NCBI GenBank assembly: GCA_046727175.1
Contig: JBKPCD010000066.1
Span: 1 to 43,890, forward strand
DNA length: 43,890 nucleotides
Direction: 5' to 3'
From: JBKPCD01 sp046727175
GTDB lineage: Bacteria > Acidobacteriota > Vicinamibacteria > Vicinamibacterales > 2-12-FULL-66-21
Shown here: piece after piece, positions 8,649 to 17,167 of the stretch
Layout: each line of letters opens with the position of its first letter
Numbering within the stretch: the first letter of the stretch is position 1
Translations under genes and position numbers: made by a program
Notes under the pieces: generated by a model
The model's database searches: none
Told to the model about the DNA's origin: nothing
The model's input: only the letters and a program-made list of their open reading frames with translations

Positions 8649-9379
8649 CGGTGCCTCCACGCGTCGACGTAGTCCCAGATCAGTTCGCTGGCGGCGACGT
8701 ACCGGGCGAGGAGTGGTGATGGGTCAGCAATCGAGCCCATCGTCCGGTGCGAGGAGAGCACGTCGCGCACGAGCGCGGCCGGGACGCCGATACGTGCTTC
8801 GACGAACGCGGCGAGACCCTCATCATGCAAATCGGAGTCAGTCGCCACACCATTCAGCCGCGCGATGTGCGTGAGCAGGGTCCGGAATGCCGGCGCTGAC
8901 GACACGATCAATCGCGTCAGCTCGCGGGGCCGTCGTCGAGCCTCGAGAAAGCCTTCACGCAGGTGAATGAGATGACTCTTCGCTTGCTGCTCGCACGCGC
9001 GGCGGAGGTCCATTTCGGCCACGGCGATGCCCTCGAACGGGTTCTGACCGAGAATGACGACATGTCGCGCGATAATCTCGCCGAATTCGAGCGGGAACGC
9101 GTCGAGCGAGCGCGAGAACTCGTCGCGTGAGAGGAGCAGCGGGACGGCAAGTCCGGCGCGATGCCAGCCGTCGACCGACGATGCGCACGCGGTGAGGTCG
9201 TCGAACGTGAGGCTCGCCACGAGGACCAGCGTGTGGAGCTCTGGCGAGTGATCCGGCGGGGCGTCGTACGCGACCACGGAATGCAGGCGTTCCGCGAAGA
9301 CGCGCCGCAGGTCCGCTACGAGCGATTGAGCCGCCGCTGCGCGGTCCGGTGCAAGAGCCGGTCGACGTGAAGAGTCCAT
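8645..9379 (-). CDS. Conserved protein, degenerate nucleotidyltransferase-like
   Basis: This 244-residue cytoplasmic protein starts at the ATG at 9379 (MDSSRRPALAP); reading further upstream would add 29 unlikely residues. Its order of elements is reminiscent of MNT-type nucleotidyltransferases: a helix (LVADLRRVFAERLHSVVAY), a strand with LHTLVLVASL, then a helical half with DLRRACEQQAKSHLIHLREGFLE. However, the usual GS-x(n)-DxD motif is missing; the first strand ends YDAPPDHSPEL. It is therefore a probable non-catalytic or divergent member. Its stop overlaps the GTG of the TPM gene, so it is probably translationally coupled to it, giving a three-gene NTase-like/TPM/LemA neighbourhood. Function is unknown. 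It is divergent from yvcK with about 65 bp between starts. Confidence 0.7.
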   Translation of the reverse strand: MDSSRRPALAPDRAAAAQSLVADLRRVFAERLHSVVAYDAPPDHSPELHTLVLVASLTFDDLTACASSVDGWHRAGLAVPLLLSRDEFSRSLDAFPLEFGEIIARHVVILGQNPFEGIAVAEMDLRRACEQQAKSHLIHLREGFLEARRRPRELTRLIVSSAPAFRTLLTHIARLNGVATDSDLHDEGLAAFVEARIGVPAALVRDVLSSHRTMGSIADPSPLLARYVAASELIWDYVDAWRHR

Positions 9380-9443
9380 TCGACCATTATGGACGAACCG
9401 CAATTTGACAACGGCCGTGACGGACCAGTGGAATGGAAAGCTG

Positions 9444-10406
9444 ATGCAGCTGCGCAAGCTCAACACCGGGTGCTTTGGTGGGGGAACCGGGCTGCCGAGT
9501 CTCCTCGGCGGACTGAAGACGAACCCGTGGCTGAACGTTCACGCGGTCGTCACGATGTTCGACAGCGGCGGCAGCTCGGGTCAGTTGCGTGATCAGCTCG
9601 GCGTGCTGCCGCCTGGCGACGTATTGAAGTGCGCGCTCGCGCTCGCGCGCAACGAACGGGAAGCGCGGCGCGTGTTGCTCTCGCGCCTTCCGATGCTCGA
9701 GCACGAGCGGCTCCGCGGCCACACTGGCGGCAACCTGCTGCTGTCGATGATGGAGCGCTACAGCGGCGACTTCGTGGCGGCGGTGGATGGCCTTCGCGCT
9801 TTGCTCGGCTGTGCCGGGCGGGTCTGGCCCGTCAGCACGGAACAGGCGAGCATCTGCGCGGAGTACGGCGACGGCTCGCGCACGCGCGGCGAGGTCGAAG
9901 TGGACGCGGGCCACAGCTCCGGTCACGCGGTCGTTCGCCTGTGGCTCGAGCCGGACGTTCGTGTTCACGAATCCGCGGCCGCCGCGATTGCCGGGTTCGA
10001 TGCCGCGGTCATCGGCCCAGGCAGCTTCTACACGAGCCTGATGCCGATCTTCCTGGTGCGAGGCACTGCCGAGGCGATACAGAAAGTGAGGGGCCCAATC
10101 GTCGTGGTCGCGAACCTTCTCTCCGAAGGACGCGGCATGGCGAACTTCACGGCGGCTGACGCGGTGTGCCAGATCGGCCGCGCGATTGGTCGTCCAATCG
10201 ATGTCGTGATCGTCAACACCGCGCGGCCGACGGAGGCAACCCTGGCGAGCTATCGCAACGAACACAAGCAGCCGCTCGAAGTCGGGAGCCTGCCGGCATC
10301 GTGTGAGATCGTGACCGGCGAGTTCTGGTGCGGCGACATCGCGCGCCACGATCGCCGACGCCTCGCCCAGGCCGTCTGGGCAGTCCTCTCCAGACGGCTG
10401 CTCTGA
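9444..10406 (+). CDS. YvcK/CofD-like (UPF0052) gluconeogenesis-factor family protein
   Basis: The product (about 320 residues from ATG 9444) shows the CofD/YvcK fold signatures. GGGTGLPSLLGGLK is at residues 12-25, then TMFDSGGSSGQLRDQLGVLPPGD, HTGGNLLLSMMERY, and the mid-protein AVIGPGSFYTSLMP. YvcK proteins bind UDP-sugars and influence cell-wall precursor flux and carbon metabolism; CofD proper makes coenzyme F420 precursors. The absence of other F420 genes here favours YvcK. ATG 9444 is preceded by GGAAAG and places the glycine loop at the N-terminus as in relatives. A TTG at 9405 is the longer alternative. The ABC-F gene starts 4 nt after the stop. Confidence 0.88.
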   Translation: MQLRKLNTGCFGGGTGLPSLLGGLKTNPWLNVHAVVTMFDSGGSSGQLRDQLGVLPPGDVLKCALALARNEREARRVLLSRLPMLEHERLRGHTGGNLLLSMMERYSGDFVAAVDGLRALLGCAGRVWPVSTEQASICAEYGDGSRTRGEVEVDAGHSSGHAVVRLWLEPDVRVHESAAAAIAGFDAAVIGPGSFYTSLMPIFLVRGTAEAIQKVRGPIVVVANLLSEGRGMANFTAADAVCQIGRAIGRPIDVVIVNTARPTEATLASYRNEHKQPLEVGSLPASCEIVTGEFWCGDIARHDRRRLAQAVWAVLSRRLL

Positions 10407-10410
10407 GAAT

Positions 10411-12348
10411 GTGCTGCCTCTCCTGACCCTGGACAACGTCTCCCTGGGCTTTGGTCATCTGCCGTTGTTCGAACAGGCAGACCTGCGCATCGACGCGGGC
10501 GAGCGGATCTGCCTCATCGGACGCAACGGTTCCGGCAAATCGAGCCTGCTGAGGGTTCTCACCGGCGAAATCGCGCCCGACGGCGGTAGCATCTGGCGGT
10601 CGCCTGGTCTGCGCGTCGCGCGGCTCGATCAAGATGTGCCGGGTACTGCCGACCGTACGGTGTTCGAGGAGGTCGCCGACGGTCTTGGTCAGCTGGGCGC
10701 GCTCGTCGCCCGGTATCACCAGGCGGCGATGGAAGCGGGCGACAGCCCGGAGGGTCTCGCTCGTCTTGGCTCCCTGCAACATCAGCTCGAAGAGGGCGAC
10801 GGCTGGCGGCTGGAACAGAGAGTCGAGCTGGTGGTCTCACGGCTCACGCTGCCCGCCGACAAGCGGATGGGTGAGCTGTCAGGTGGTTGGCGACGCCGAG
10901 CGCTGCTCGGAAAAGCACTCGTGTCGAATCCCGATCTCCTGCTCCTCGACGAGCCCACGAATCATCTCGACATCGAGGCGATCCGGTGGCTCGAAGACTA
11001 CCTGCGCCAATATGCCGGCACGTTGCTGTTCGTGACGCACGATCGCGCGTTTCTCTCCGCACTGGCGACCAGAATCATCGAGCTCGATCGCGGTACGCTG
11101 ACGTCGTGGCCTGGCTCCTATTCAACCTATCTCGAAAAGAAGGCGGCAGCGCTCGAGAACGAAGCGCGCGAGCTCGAGCGCCTCGACAGGAAACTCTCAA
11201 AAGAGGAGGCCTGGCTTCGGCAGGGAGTCAAGGCGCGTCGGACGCGAAACGAAGGGCGGGTGCGCGATCTCGTCGCGCTGCGGCAGCGCCGTGCGGCTTA
11301 TCGCTCCGAAGGCGGTTCGGTCCGCATGACAATCGATGGCGGCGATCCGTCCGGCCGTCTGGTGTTCGAAGCCCTGGATGTCAGCAAATCCTTCGGCGGG
11401 GTTCCGGTCATCCGCGGATACTCGCAGCGCATCTTGCGCGGTGATCGGATGGGGCTCATCGGCGCGAATGGATCCGGGAAGACGACGCTGCTTCGGCTGC
11501 TCGTAGGAGAGCTCGAACCGGACGCCGGCACGATCCGGCGAGGCAGCCGCCTGCAAATTCGATACTTCGATCAGCAACGCGAGCAGCTCGATCCCGACAC
11601 ATCCGTGGCTGATACGGTTGGCGACGGAAACACCACGATCGTCATCAACGGTCAGCCGCGGCATGTCATCGGCTATCTTGCCGATTTTCTGTTTCCCCGC
11701 GAACGCGCGCAGTCGTCTGTGAAGTCCTTGTCGGGCGGAGAACGGAACCGGCTCATGCTCGCACGCCTCTTCGCGCACCCTGCAAATGTCCTCGTCCTCG
11801 ACGAGCCCACCAATGACCTCGACATCGAAACGTTGGAGCTCCTCGAGGAGCTGATCGGGGAGTTCGATGGCACCGTGCTGCTCGTCAGCCACGATCGTGC
11901 GTTCCTCGACAACATCGTGACCAGCACGCTCGCGTTCGAGGGAGGAGGAGTCGTTAGTGAGTACGTGGGCGGGTATGAAGACTATGTCAGACATCGCAGC
12001 GCGGGACTTCAGTCCCGCGTCGATCTGCCGGGGCAACCCGGTCGCACCGAAAGAAGACGCGGAGCTGAAGCGCCGCGCTCCGCTGTCGGCGAAGATCTTC
12101 GCGACGTTCGGAAAGCGGGTAGACGTAGGCTTTCCTACAACGAACAACGCGAACTCCAGGCACTTCCCGCCCACATCGAGGCACTTGAGACGGAGCAGCA
12201 GCGATTGAAGCTCGAAGCCGAATCGCCGGACTTCTATCGCGAGAACGCCGATCACATCCGCGTCGTGCTGGCACGACTAGAGCAAGTGGCACGAGATCTC
12301 GAAAGCGCCTTAGCGCGTTGGATCGAACTGGAGGAAGCTGCGAATTGA
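10411..12348 (+). CDS. ABC-F family ATPase (Uup-like) with palindrome-derived linker
   Basis: The 645-residue protein has two ABC domains and no membrane segments. Domain one has Walker A GRNGSGKSS (about 37-45), signature LSGGWRRR and Walker B LLLLDEPTNHLDIEA. Domain two has GANGSGKTT, LSGGERNR and LVLDEPTNDLDIET. The C-terminal coiled-coil domain (RLSYNEQRELQALPAHIEALETEQQRL) is of the Uup type. ABC-F proteins act on the ribosome or, for Uup, in DNA-excision and ribosome-linked roles. GTG 10411 follows the yvcK stop by 4 nt, implying coupling. Between the second ATPase domain and the coiled coil, about 45 codons (HRSAGLQSRVDLPG...) are built from four consecutive palindromes that keep the frame. 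Confidence 0.95.
   Translation: MLPLLTLDNVSLGFGHLPLFEQADLRIDAGERICLIGRNGSGKSSLLRVLTGEIAPDGGSIWRSPGLRVARLDQDVPGTADRTVFEEVADGLGQLGALVARYHQAAMEAGDSPEGLARLGSLQHQLEEGDGWRLEQRVELVVSRLTLPADKRMGELSGGWRRRALLGKALVSNPDLLLLDEPTNHLDIEAIRWLEDYLRQYAGTLLFVTHDRAFLSALATRIIELDRGTLTSWPGSYSTYLEKKAAALENEARELERLDRKLSKEEAWLRQGVKARRTRNEGRVRDLVALRQRRAAYRSEGGSVRMTIDGGDPSGRLVFEALDVSKSFGGVPVIRGYSQRILRGDRMGLIGANGSGKTTLLRLLVGELEPDAGTIRRGSRLQIRYFDQQREQLDPDTSVADTVGDGNTTIVINGQPRHVIGYLADFLFPRERAQSSVKSLSGGERNRLMLARLFAHPANVLVLDEPTNDLDIETLELLEELIGEFDGTVLLVSHDRAFLDNIVTSTLAFEGGGVVSEYVGGYEDYVRHRSAGLQSRVDLPGQPGRTERRRGAEAPRSAVGEDLRDVRKAGRRRLSYNEQRELQALPAHIEALETEQQRLKLEAESPDFYRENADHIRVVLARLEQVARDLESALARWIELEEAAN
12000..12138. repeat. 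Cluster of four REP-like palindromes inside ABC-F coding sequence
   Basis: Four dyads lie in a row: 12000-12019 (CGCGGGAC-TTCA-GTCCCGCG, perfect), 12059-12065/12077-12083 (GCGGAGC/GCTCCGC), 12089-12102 (GCGAAGATCTTCGC, perfect) and 12110-12116/12129-12135 (GGAAAGC/GCTTTCC). They encode the linker before the Uup coiled coil. The first is of the same family as 15972-16054. Confidence 0.85.
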
Positions 12349-12368
12349 TCCGACCGCGGGAATTACAC

Positions 12369-12420
12369 GAGACCAGGAGATCAGGAGCTCTCAACGTAAA
12401 ACTCCTGATCTCTTGATCTC
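12369..12420. terminator. Hairpin of AGGAGATCAGGAG words between convergent genes
   Basis: The arms 12369-12387 and 12402-12420 are reverse complements at 17 of 19 positions with a 14-nt loop. The hairpin lies 20 bp after the ABC-F stop and before the convergent SLOG-like gene. It could end transcription from either side, although there is no long T tract. The same words recur as an inverted pair at 43581-43665. Confidence 0.55.
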
Positions 12421-12446
12421 TTGTTCATGACGATGACCGTGATACC

Positions 12447-12520
12447 GAATCCCGAAGCCCGAGCCCCGGCACGCGAGCTACCGAGCCACCGAACTACCGA
12501 GCTATCGGCCCCCCGCCCCG
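12447..12520. repeat. Degenerate GAGCTACCGAGCCACCGA word repeat
   Basis: This is a drifting run of CGAATCCCGAAGCCCGAGCC followed by GAGCTACCGAGCCACCGAAC and CTACCGAGCTATCGG words. The same wording (GAGCTACCGGGCTTACCAGC, TACCGAGCCACCGG) appears at 36371-36419. Confidence 0.6.
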
Positions 12521-12522
12521 CC

Positions 12523-13077
12523 CTATTCGAACGACTTCGTGAACAGCTCCTCGATCGCGCGCTTCCCGTTCTCGTGAATCGTTCGCGTCCCGGTGCCTGT
12601 GAAGTGAGGATGCGTGATCGTGGGTGTCGTCGCACCGCGCGATTTCCAGTCGCTGCCGGTCCACTCGAACCATCCGTCCTTCTCCTGATCGAAGACGAAC
12701 AGTGGCTTGTTACACAGCTTCGCGAATTCAGCGCCCCAACCCGTCCCGCCGCGGACCGTGCCGTCGTCGAGAATGGCGCCGGCTACGTAAATCTCCTGGC
12801 CGTTGTTGATCTGATACCAGAGCGTCTGCAGGACGCGGCGGATCGTCGGGCTGTCGGTGTAGCGGCGATGCATCAGGCGCGAGACGTACTCGAGGCTGAC
12901 GTCGCCGTTCTGCAGCTCTTCGTGATTCAACACGCGAACGCCACGTCGGCGTGCGATGTTGTGACCCTCGAAAGTGAAATTCACTTCCTCGATGCCGTGA
13001 CGCTCGGCGCACGCCCCGAACTCCGCCTCGGCCCCGGGCGCGCCGCCGCTGAACAGGATGAAGTCGCTCTTTTGCAT
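12523..13077 (-). CDS. SLOG/LOG-like Rossmann-fold conserved protein
   Basis: The product is about 184 residues from the ATG at 13077; a TTG at 13101 would add eight residues. The N-terminus FILFSGGAPGAEAEFGACAERHG has the glycine-rich loop after a first strand that typifies the SLOG/DprA/LOG ligand-binding superfamily. A later GGTGWGAEFAKLCNKPLFVFDQE resembles the second nucleotide-contacting loop and strand of those folds. Other strongly patterned segments are FEGHNIARRRGVRVLNHEEL and HPHFTGTGTR. No catalytic assignment can be made; related proteins bind nucleotide-derived ligands or act as nucleoside hydrolases. It is predicted soluble. It lies in tandem with the LigD-type phosphoesterase gene, only about 34 bp downstream of that gene's stop, so co-transcription is likely. 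Confidence 0.65.
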   Translation of the reverse strand: MQKSDFILFSGGAPGAEAEFGACAERHGIEEVNFTFEGHNIARRRGVRVLNHEELQNGDVSLEYVSRLMHRRYTDSPTIRRVLQTLWYQINNGQEIYVAGAILDDGTVRGGTGWGAEFAKLCNKPLFVFDQEKDGWFEWTGSDWKSRGATTPTITHPHFTGTGTRTIHENGKRAIEELFTKSFE

Positions 13078-13111
13078 GAGTGTTTGGAGGTCGGAAGACA
13101 AGAACCACGGC

Positions 13112-13945
13112 CTACACGGAACGCCGCTTCGGTGCAGTCCGCTTCATGTCGATGGATGACGCTTTCTTTCGTGTGGTCGTGCTTCTGGATGTGGCAGTCT
13201 TCGCACGCCCCGTCGTGGGTGACCGTTTCGCGGGGGCCTCACGCGCGGCCTTCAGCGCGGCGGCCTTCTTGATGATCTTCGCAAGCATCTCTCCCGCTTC
13301 GCCGCCTTTCGCGGGACGATTCGACACCCAGACATCGGGCCGATCGGCTGCGAGAATGTCCTCGAAATCGCCGTCGCTCTTCACGCTCCGCGGCGCGAAC
13401 TCGACGATGTCGACGTCGCCGGCCCATTCGTCGCGATGTTTGATGAGCAGCCAACTGCGCGCGCCGCCCGAGCCGGCTTGTCCGCCCCAGCGCCCACCTG
13501 TCCGAACAAGGACCCAGGATCCCTTCAATTTGTAGCCGTCAAGCGTGAACTTCAGGTCTCCTTTCTTCAACGCGGCATCGACGTCGTCGACCTGCGGCGT
13601 CCACGTGCCCTGGTCCCAGAGCATGACAATCCCCGCTCCGTAGCCTTCCGGGATGACGCCCTCGAACGTGCCGTACTCGATAGGATGATCTTCGACGTGC
13701 ATCGCGAGCCGCTTCGTCTTGGGATCGAGCGATGGTCCCTTGGGGACGGCCCACGACAGGAGCACGCCGTTGTGCTCGAGCCGGAAATCGTAATGCAGAT
13801 GACTGGCCAGGTGCTTCTGCACGCAGAAGAACAGACCTCTCTTCGTTTTTTCTTTTTTCGCACGTTCGGACGCGACCTTCAGATCGCCGGCTGGCTCAGG
13901 CGACTTCGTGAAATCACGTTTCTCGCGGTACTTTTCGAGTGGCAT
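13112..13945 (-). CDS. Stand-alone LigD-type DNA 3'-phosphoesterase (PE domain)
   Basis: The 277-residue protein carries the phosphoesterase module that in many bacteria is fused to the NHEJ ligase LigD. It has FCVQKHLASHLHYDFRLEHNG, LLSWAVPKGPS, HVEDHPIEYGTFEGVIPEGYGAG and GSWVLVRT, which supply the conserved His, Asp and Arg residues of the metal site. These enzymes trim 3' phosphate or ribonucleotide ends during break repair. The C-terminus (about 230-277) is a Lys/Arg/Ser/Thr-rich, probably disordered, DNA-binding tail. No ligase or polymerase domain follows, and no Ku gene is visible here. GAGG lies six bases before the ATG. A topoisomerase IB gene lies at 38.9 kb, but no link is implied. 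Confidence 0.92.
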   Translation of the reverse strand: MPLEKYREKRDFTKSPEPAGDLKVASERAKKEKTKRGLFFCVQKHLASHLHYDFRLEHNGVLLSWAVPKGPSLDPKTKRLAMHVEDHPIEYGTFEGVIPEGYGAGIVMLWDQGTWTPQVDDVDAALKKGDLKFTLDGYKLKGSWVLVRTGGRWGGQAGSGGARSWLLIKHRDEWAGDVDIVEFAPRSVKSDGDFEDILAADRPDVWVSNRPAKGGEAGEMLAKIIKKAAALKAAREAPAKRSPTTGRAKTATSRSTTTRKKASSIDMKRTAPKRRSV

Positions 13946-14035
13946 GATGCCTCGATGTCAATGTCTCATCCGCGTTGTCAGAGTGCCAACGGTCGAACGA
14001 GTTCCACGTCACGGGCCAACGGCGGCTTCACAAAA

Positions 14036-14140
14036 CACGAAGGGACGATGATCACGAAGAAAGATCAAAAAAATCATTGGGATTCTGAGCGGTTTCATCG
14101 TGGTCTTCGTGCCTTCGTGGTCTTCGTGACATGCTCGTGG
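14036..14140. repeat. Inverted word repeat, CACGAAG family
   Basis: The left arm (14036-14066) contains ACACGAAGGGACGATGATCA and CACGAAGAAAGATC words. The right arm (14098-14140) has the complement, GTGGTCTTCGTGCCTTCGTG and GTCTTCGTGAC. This wording is, as far as I know, widespread in intergenic DNA of Acidobacteriota and Planctomycetota. It lies between two minus-strand genes. Confidence 0.75.
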
Positions 14141-14174
14141 ACCGTCTTTCTGAGCCGATGTGACTGAAGCTGGC

Positions 14175-15521
<1,347 letters not shown>

Positions 15522-15606
15522 CGTCCTCGGATGGATCACGGCAGACGAGGCGGCATCGGCCACCCGCACAGCATACGACAGTCGGCCGTCGACGTATCAT
15601 GAACTG

Positions 15607-17040
15607 GTGCGCGTGTTGCTCATCTCGACCTACGACTTGGGCCGGCAGCCTTTTGGGTTGGCGTCAGCCGCGTCTGCACTGCGATCGGCGGGGGTCGAAA
15701 CGTGTTGCGCTGATCTCTCACGCGAACCGCTGGTCGAATCAGCCGTCCGCGAGGCCGAGGCGGTCGCGTTCTTCCTGCCGATGCACACGGCCACGCGCCT
15801 GGCGCTTCCAGTCATCGATCGCGTCCGTCTCCTCAATCCGCGCGCGCGGCTCTGCGTTTACGGTCTGTATGCGCCAATCAACGCGGGTCTGCTGCGGGAA
15901 CGCGGTGTGACGACAATCCTTGGCGGTGAGTTCGAGGATGATCTCGTGGCGTTCGCGGTCGACGTAGACAGCCGGAGCGCGGGGCTTCAGCCCCGCGTCA
16001 GCAGCGCCGTCGCCGGTCGAACCCCTGACGCGGGGCTGAAACCCCGGGCTCCGGATATCCGCGTCCCTCGGGTGACGTTCCGCGTGCCCGATCGTGGGGG
16101 GCTTCCGCCGCTCGCGCGATACGCCACGCTGCAGAATGGCTCCGAACGCCGCATCGTCGGCTACACCGAGGCGAGCCGCGGCTGCAAGCATCGTTGCCGT
16201 CATTGTCCAATCGTTCCCGTCTACGATGGGCGCTTCCGGATCGTACCCGTCGACCTCGTGCTCGCCGACATTCGATCGCAGGTCGCGGCCGGCGCAACGC
16301 ACGTAACGTTCGGCGATCCCGATTTCTTCAACGGAATCGGGCACGCCACGCGCGTGATCGAGGCGTTCGCGCGCGAGTTCCCGGATGTCTCGTACGACGT
16401 CACGATCAAGATCGAGCACCTCCTTGCGCACGCGGACCAGCTTTCGCGTTTGCGAGACACGCGGTGCGCGTTCGTGACGAGCGCCGTTGAAGCACTCGAC
16501 GATGAAGTGTTGAAGAAGCTGAACAAGGGACATACGCGCGCCGACTTCGAACGGGTTGTCGAGCTGTTCGATGCGATCGATCTTCCGCTGGCGCCCACTT
16601 TTGTCGCGTTCACGCCCTGGACGACGCTCGAGAGCTACTGCGACATGCTGCAGACGGTTGATCGATTGAATCTCGTCGAGCATGTCGCGCCAATCCAGTG
16701 GGCGATTCGCCTGCTCGTCACGGACGGATCGCCACTGCTGGAGCTCGACGAGATTAGGGCTGTCGCCTCGTCATTCAATGCGCAGTCGCTGACGTTTCCT
16801 TGGCAGCATCCCGACCCGCGCGTCGACGCGCTCCAGCAGGAGATTGCCACCCTTGTTGGCCGGCAGCTCACGAGCTCGCGGTATACGACGTTCGCGCGCG
16901 TCTGGGACGCCGCGCACCGAACCGCAGGCGCGATGGCGACGCCCACCCAGCCGCCGGTGTCCCGCGCCGCGATTCCGTACCTGAATGAACCTTGGTACTG
17001 TTGAGCGGAACCAACGTCGGAGCAGGTTGCTCTGATTTAA
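15607..17040 (+). CDS. CUAEP-tail radical SAM selenoprotein (B12-binding-like N-terminus)
   Basis: Read with UGA as selenocysteine, the protein has 477 residues. An N-terminal Rossmann-like, cobalamin-binding-type domain (1-120, VRVLLISTYDLGRQPFGLA) lacks the DxHxxG motif. The radical SAM domain has C-x3-C-x2-C at Cys193, Cys197 and Cys200 (GCKHRCRHC), with THVTFGDPDFFNG following. The usual stop TGA at 17002 falls within the tail EPWYC-U-AEPTSEQVALI, ending at TAA 17038-17040. This Cys-Sec-Ala-Glu-Pro tail matches, as I recall it, the CUAEP/CCAEP-tail radical SAM family. A SECIS-like hairpin follows the UGA. GTG 15607 or 15613 is the likely start, as the protein must begin near LLISTYD. Residues about 122-150 derive from a palindromic repeat. 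The substrate is unknown. The adjacent ATP-grasp gene suggests a shared pathway. Confidence 0.9.
15972..16054. repeat. Bipartite REP-like palindrome inside the radical SAM gene
   Basis: Two 30-nt arms, 15972-16001 and 16025-16054, are reverse complements at 28 of 30 positions with a 23-nt spacer. Each arm is itself a palindrome with GGGGC-TTCA-GCCCC or close to it. The translated segment reads RSAGLQPRVSS...PDAGLKPRAPD, lying between the B12-binding-like and radical SAM domains. Confidence 0.88.
17002..17004 (+). other. Probable selenocysteine codon (UGA)
   Basis: TGA sits between TGT (Cys) and GCG GAA CCA (Ala-Glu-Pro), giving the tail Cys-Sec-Ala-Glu-Pro. The frame stays open for 11 more codons before TAA at 17038. 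Confidence 0.85.
17018..17034 (+). promoter_or_regulatory. SECIS-like stem-loop for Sec insertion
   Basis: A 7-bp stem (17018-17024 with 17028-17034, one G-U pair) closes a GGU loop: CGGAGCA-GGT-TGCTCTG. It begins 13 nt after the UGA, which puts the loop about 20 nt downstream, within the usual range for bacterial SECIS elements. The apex GCA-GGU-UGC resembles the E. coli fdhF apex GCA-GGUC-UGC that SelB reads. Confidence 0.8.
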
Positions 17041-17094
17041 AAGGGAAAAGGAAAAGCGCCTGCGGCTGCGCCGGGCCGCGAAGGCGGTCCCGCC
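17041..17094. repeat. Purine word single arm plus GGCG/CGCC hairpin in spacer
   Basis: The stretch right after the selenoprotein TAA is AAGGGAAAAGGAAAAGC, a single arm of the purine word family. A short GGCG-GTCC-CGCC hairpin follows at 17083-17094. The spacer to the ATP-grasp start is 127 bp; no clear Shine-Dalgarno was seen. Confidence 0.45.
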
Positions 17095-17167
17095 GCGCGA
17101 GCGGGGGTGGGGCGCCGCGAGCACTGAGAGAAGCTGGCAGGCGGCCACGACGAACATCGGCGTCACG

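Noticed and set aside
9380..9466. 29-residue extension of the NTase-like gene
   Set aside because: It overlaps the divergent yvcK start region, and ATG 9379 gives a plain N-terminus.
11197..12255. Minus-strand open frame opposite the ABC-F gene
   Set aside because: It is antisense to a clear two-domain ATPase and lacks any family signal.
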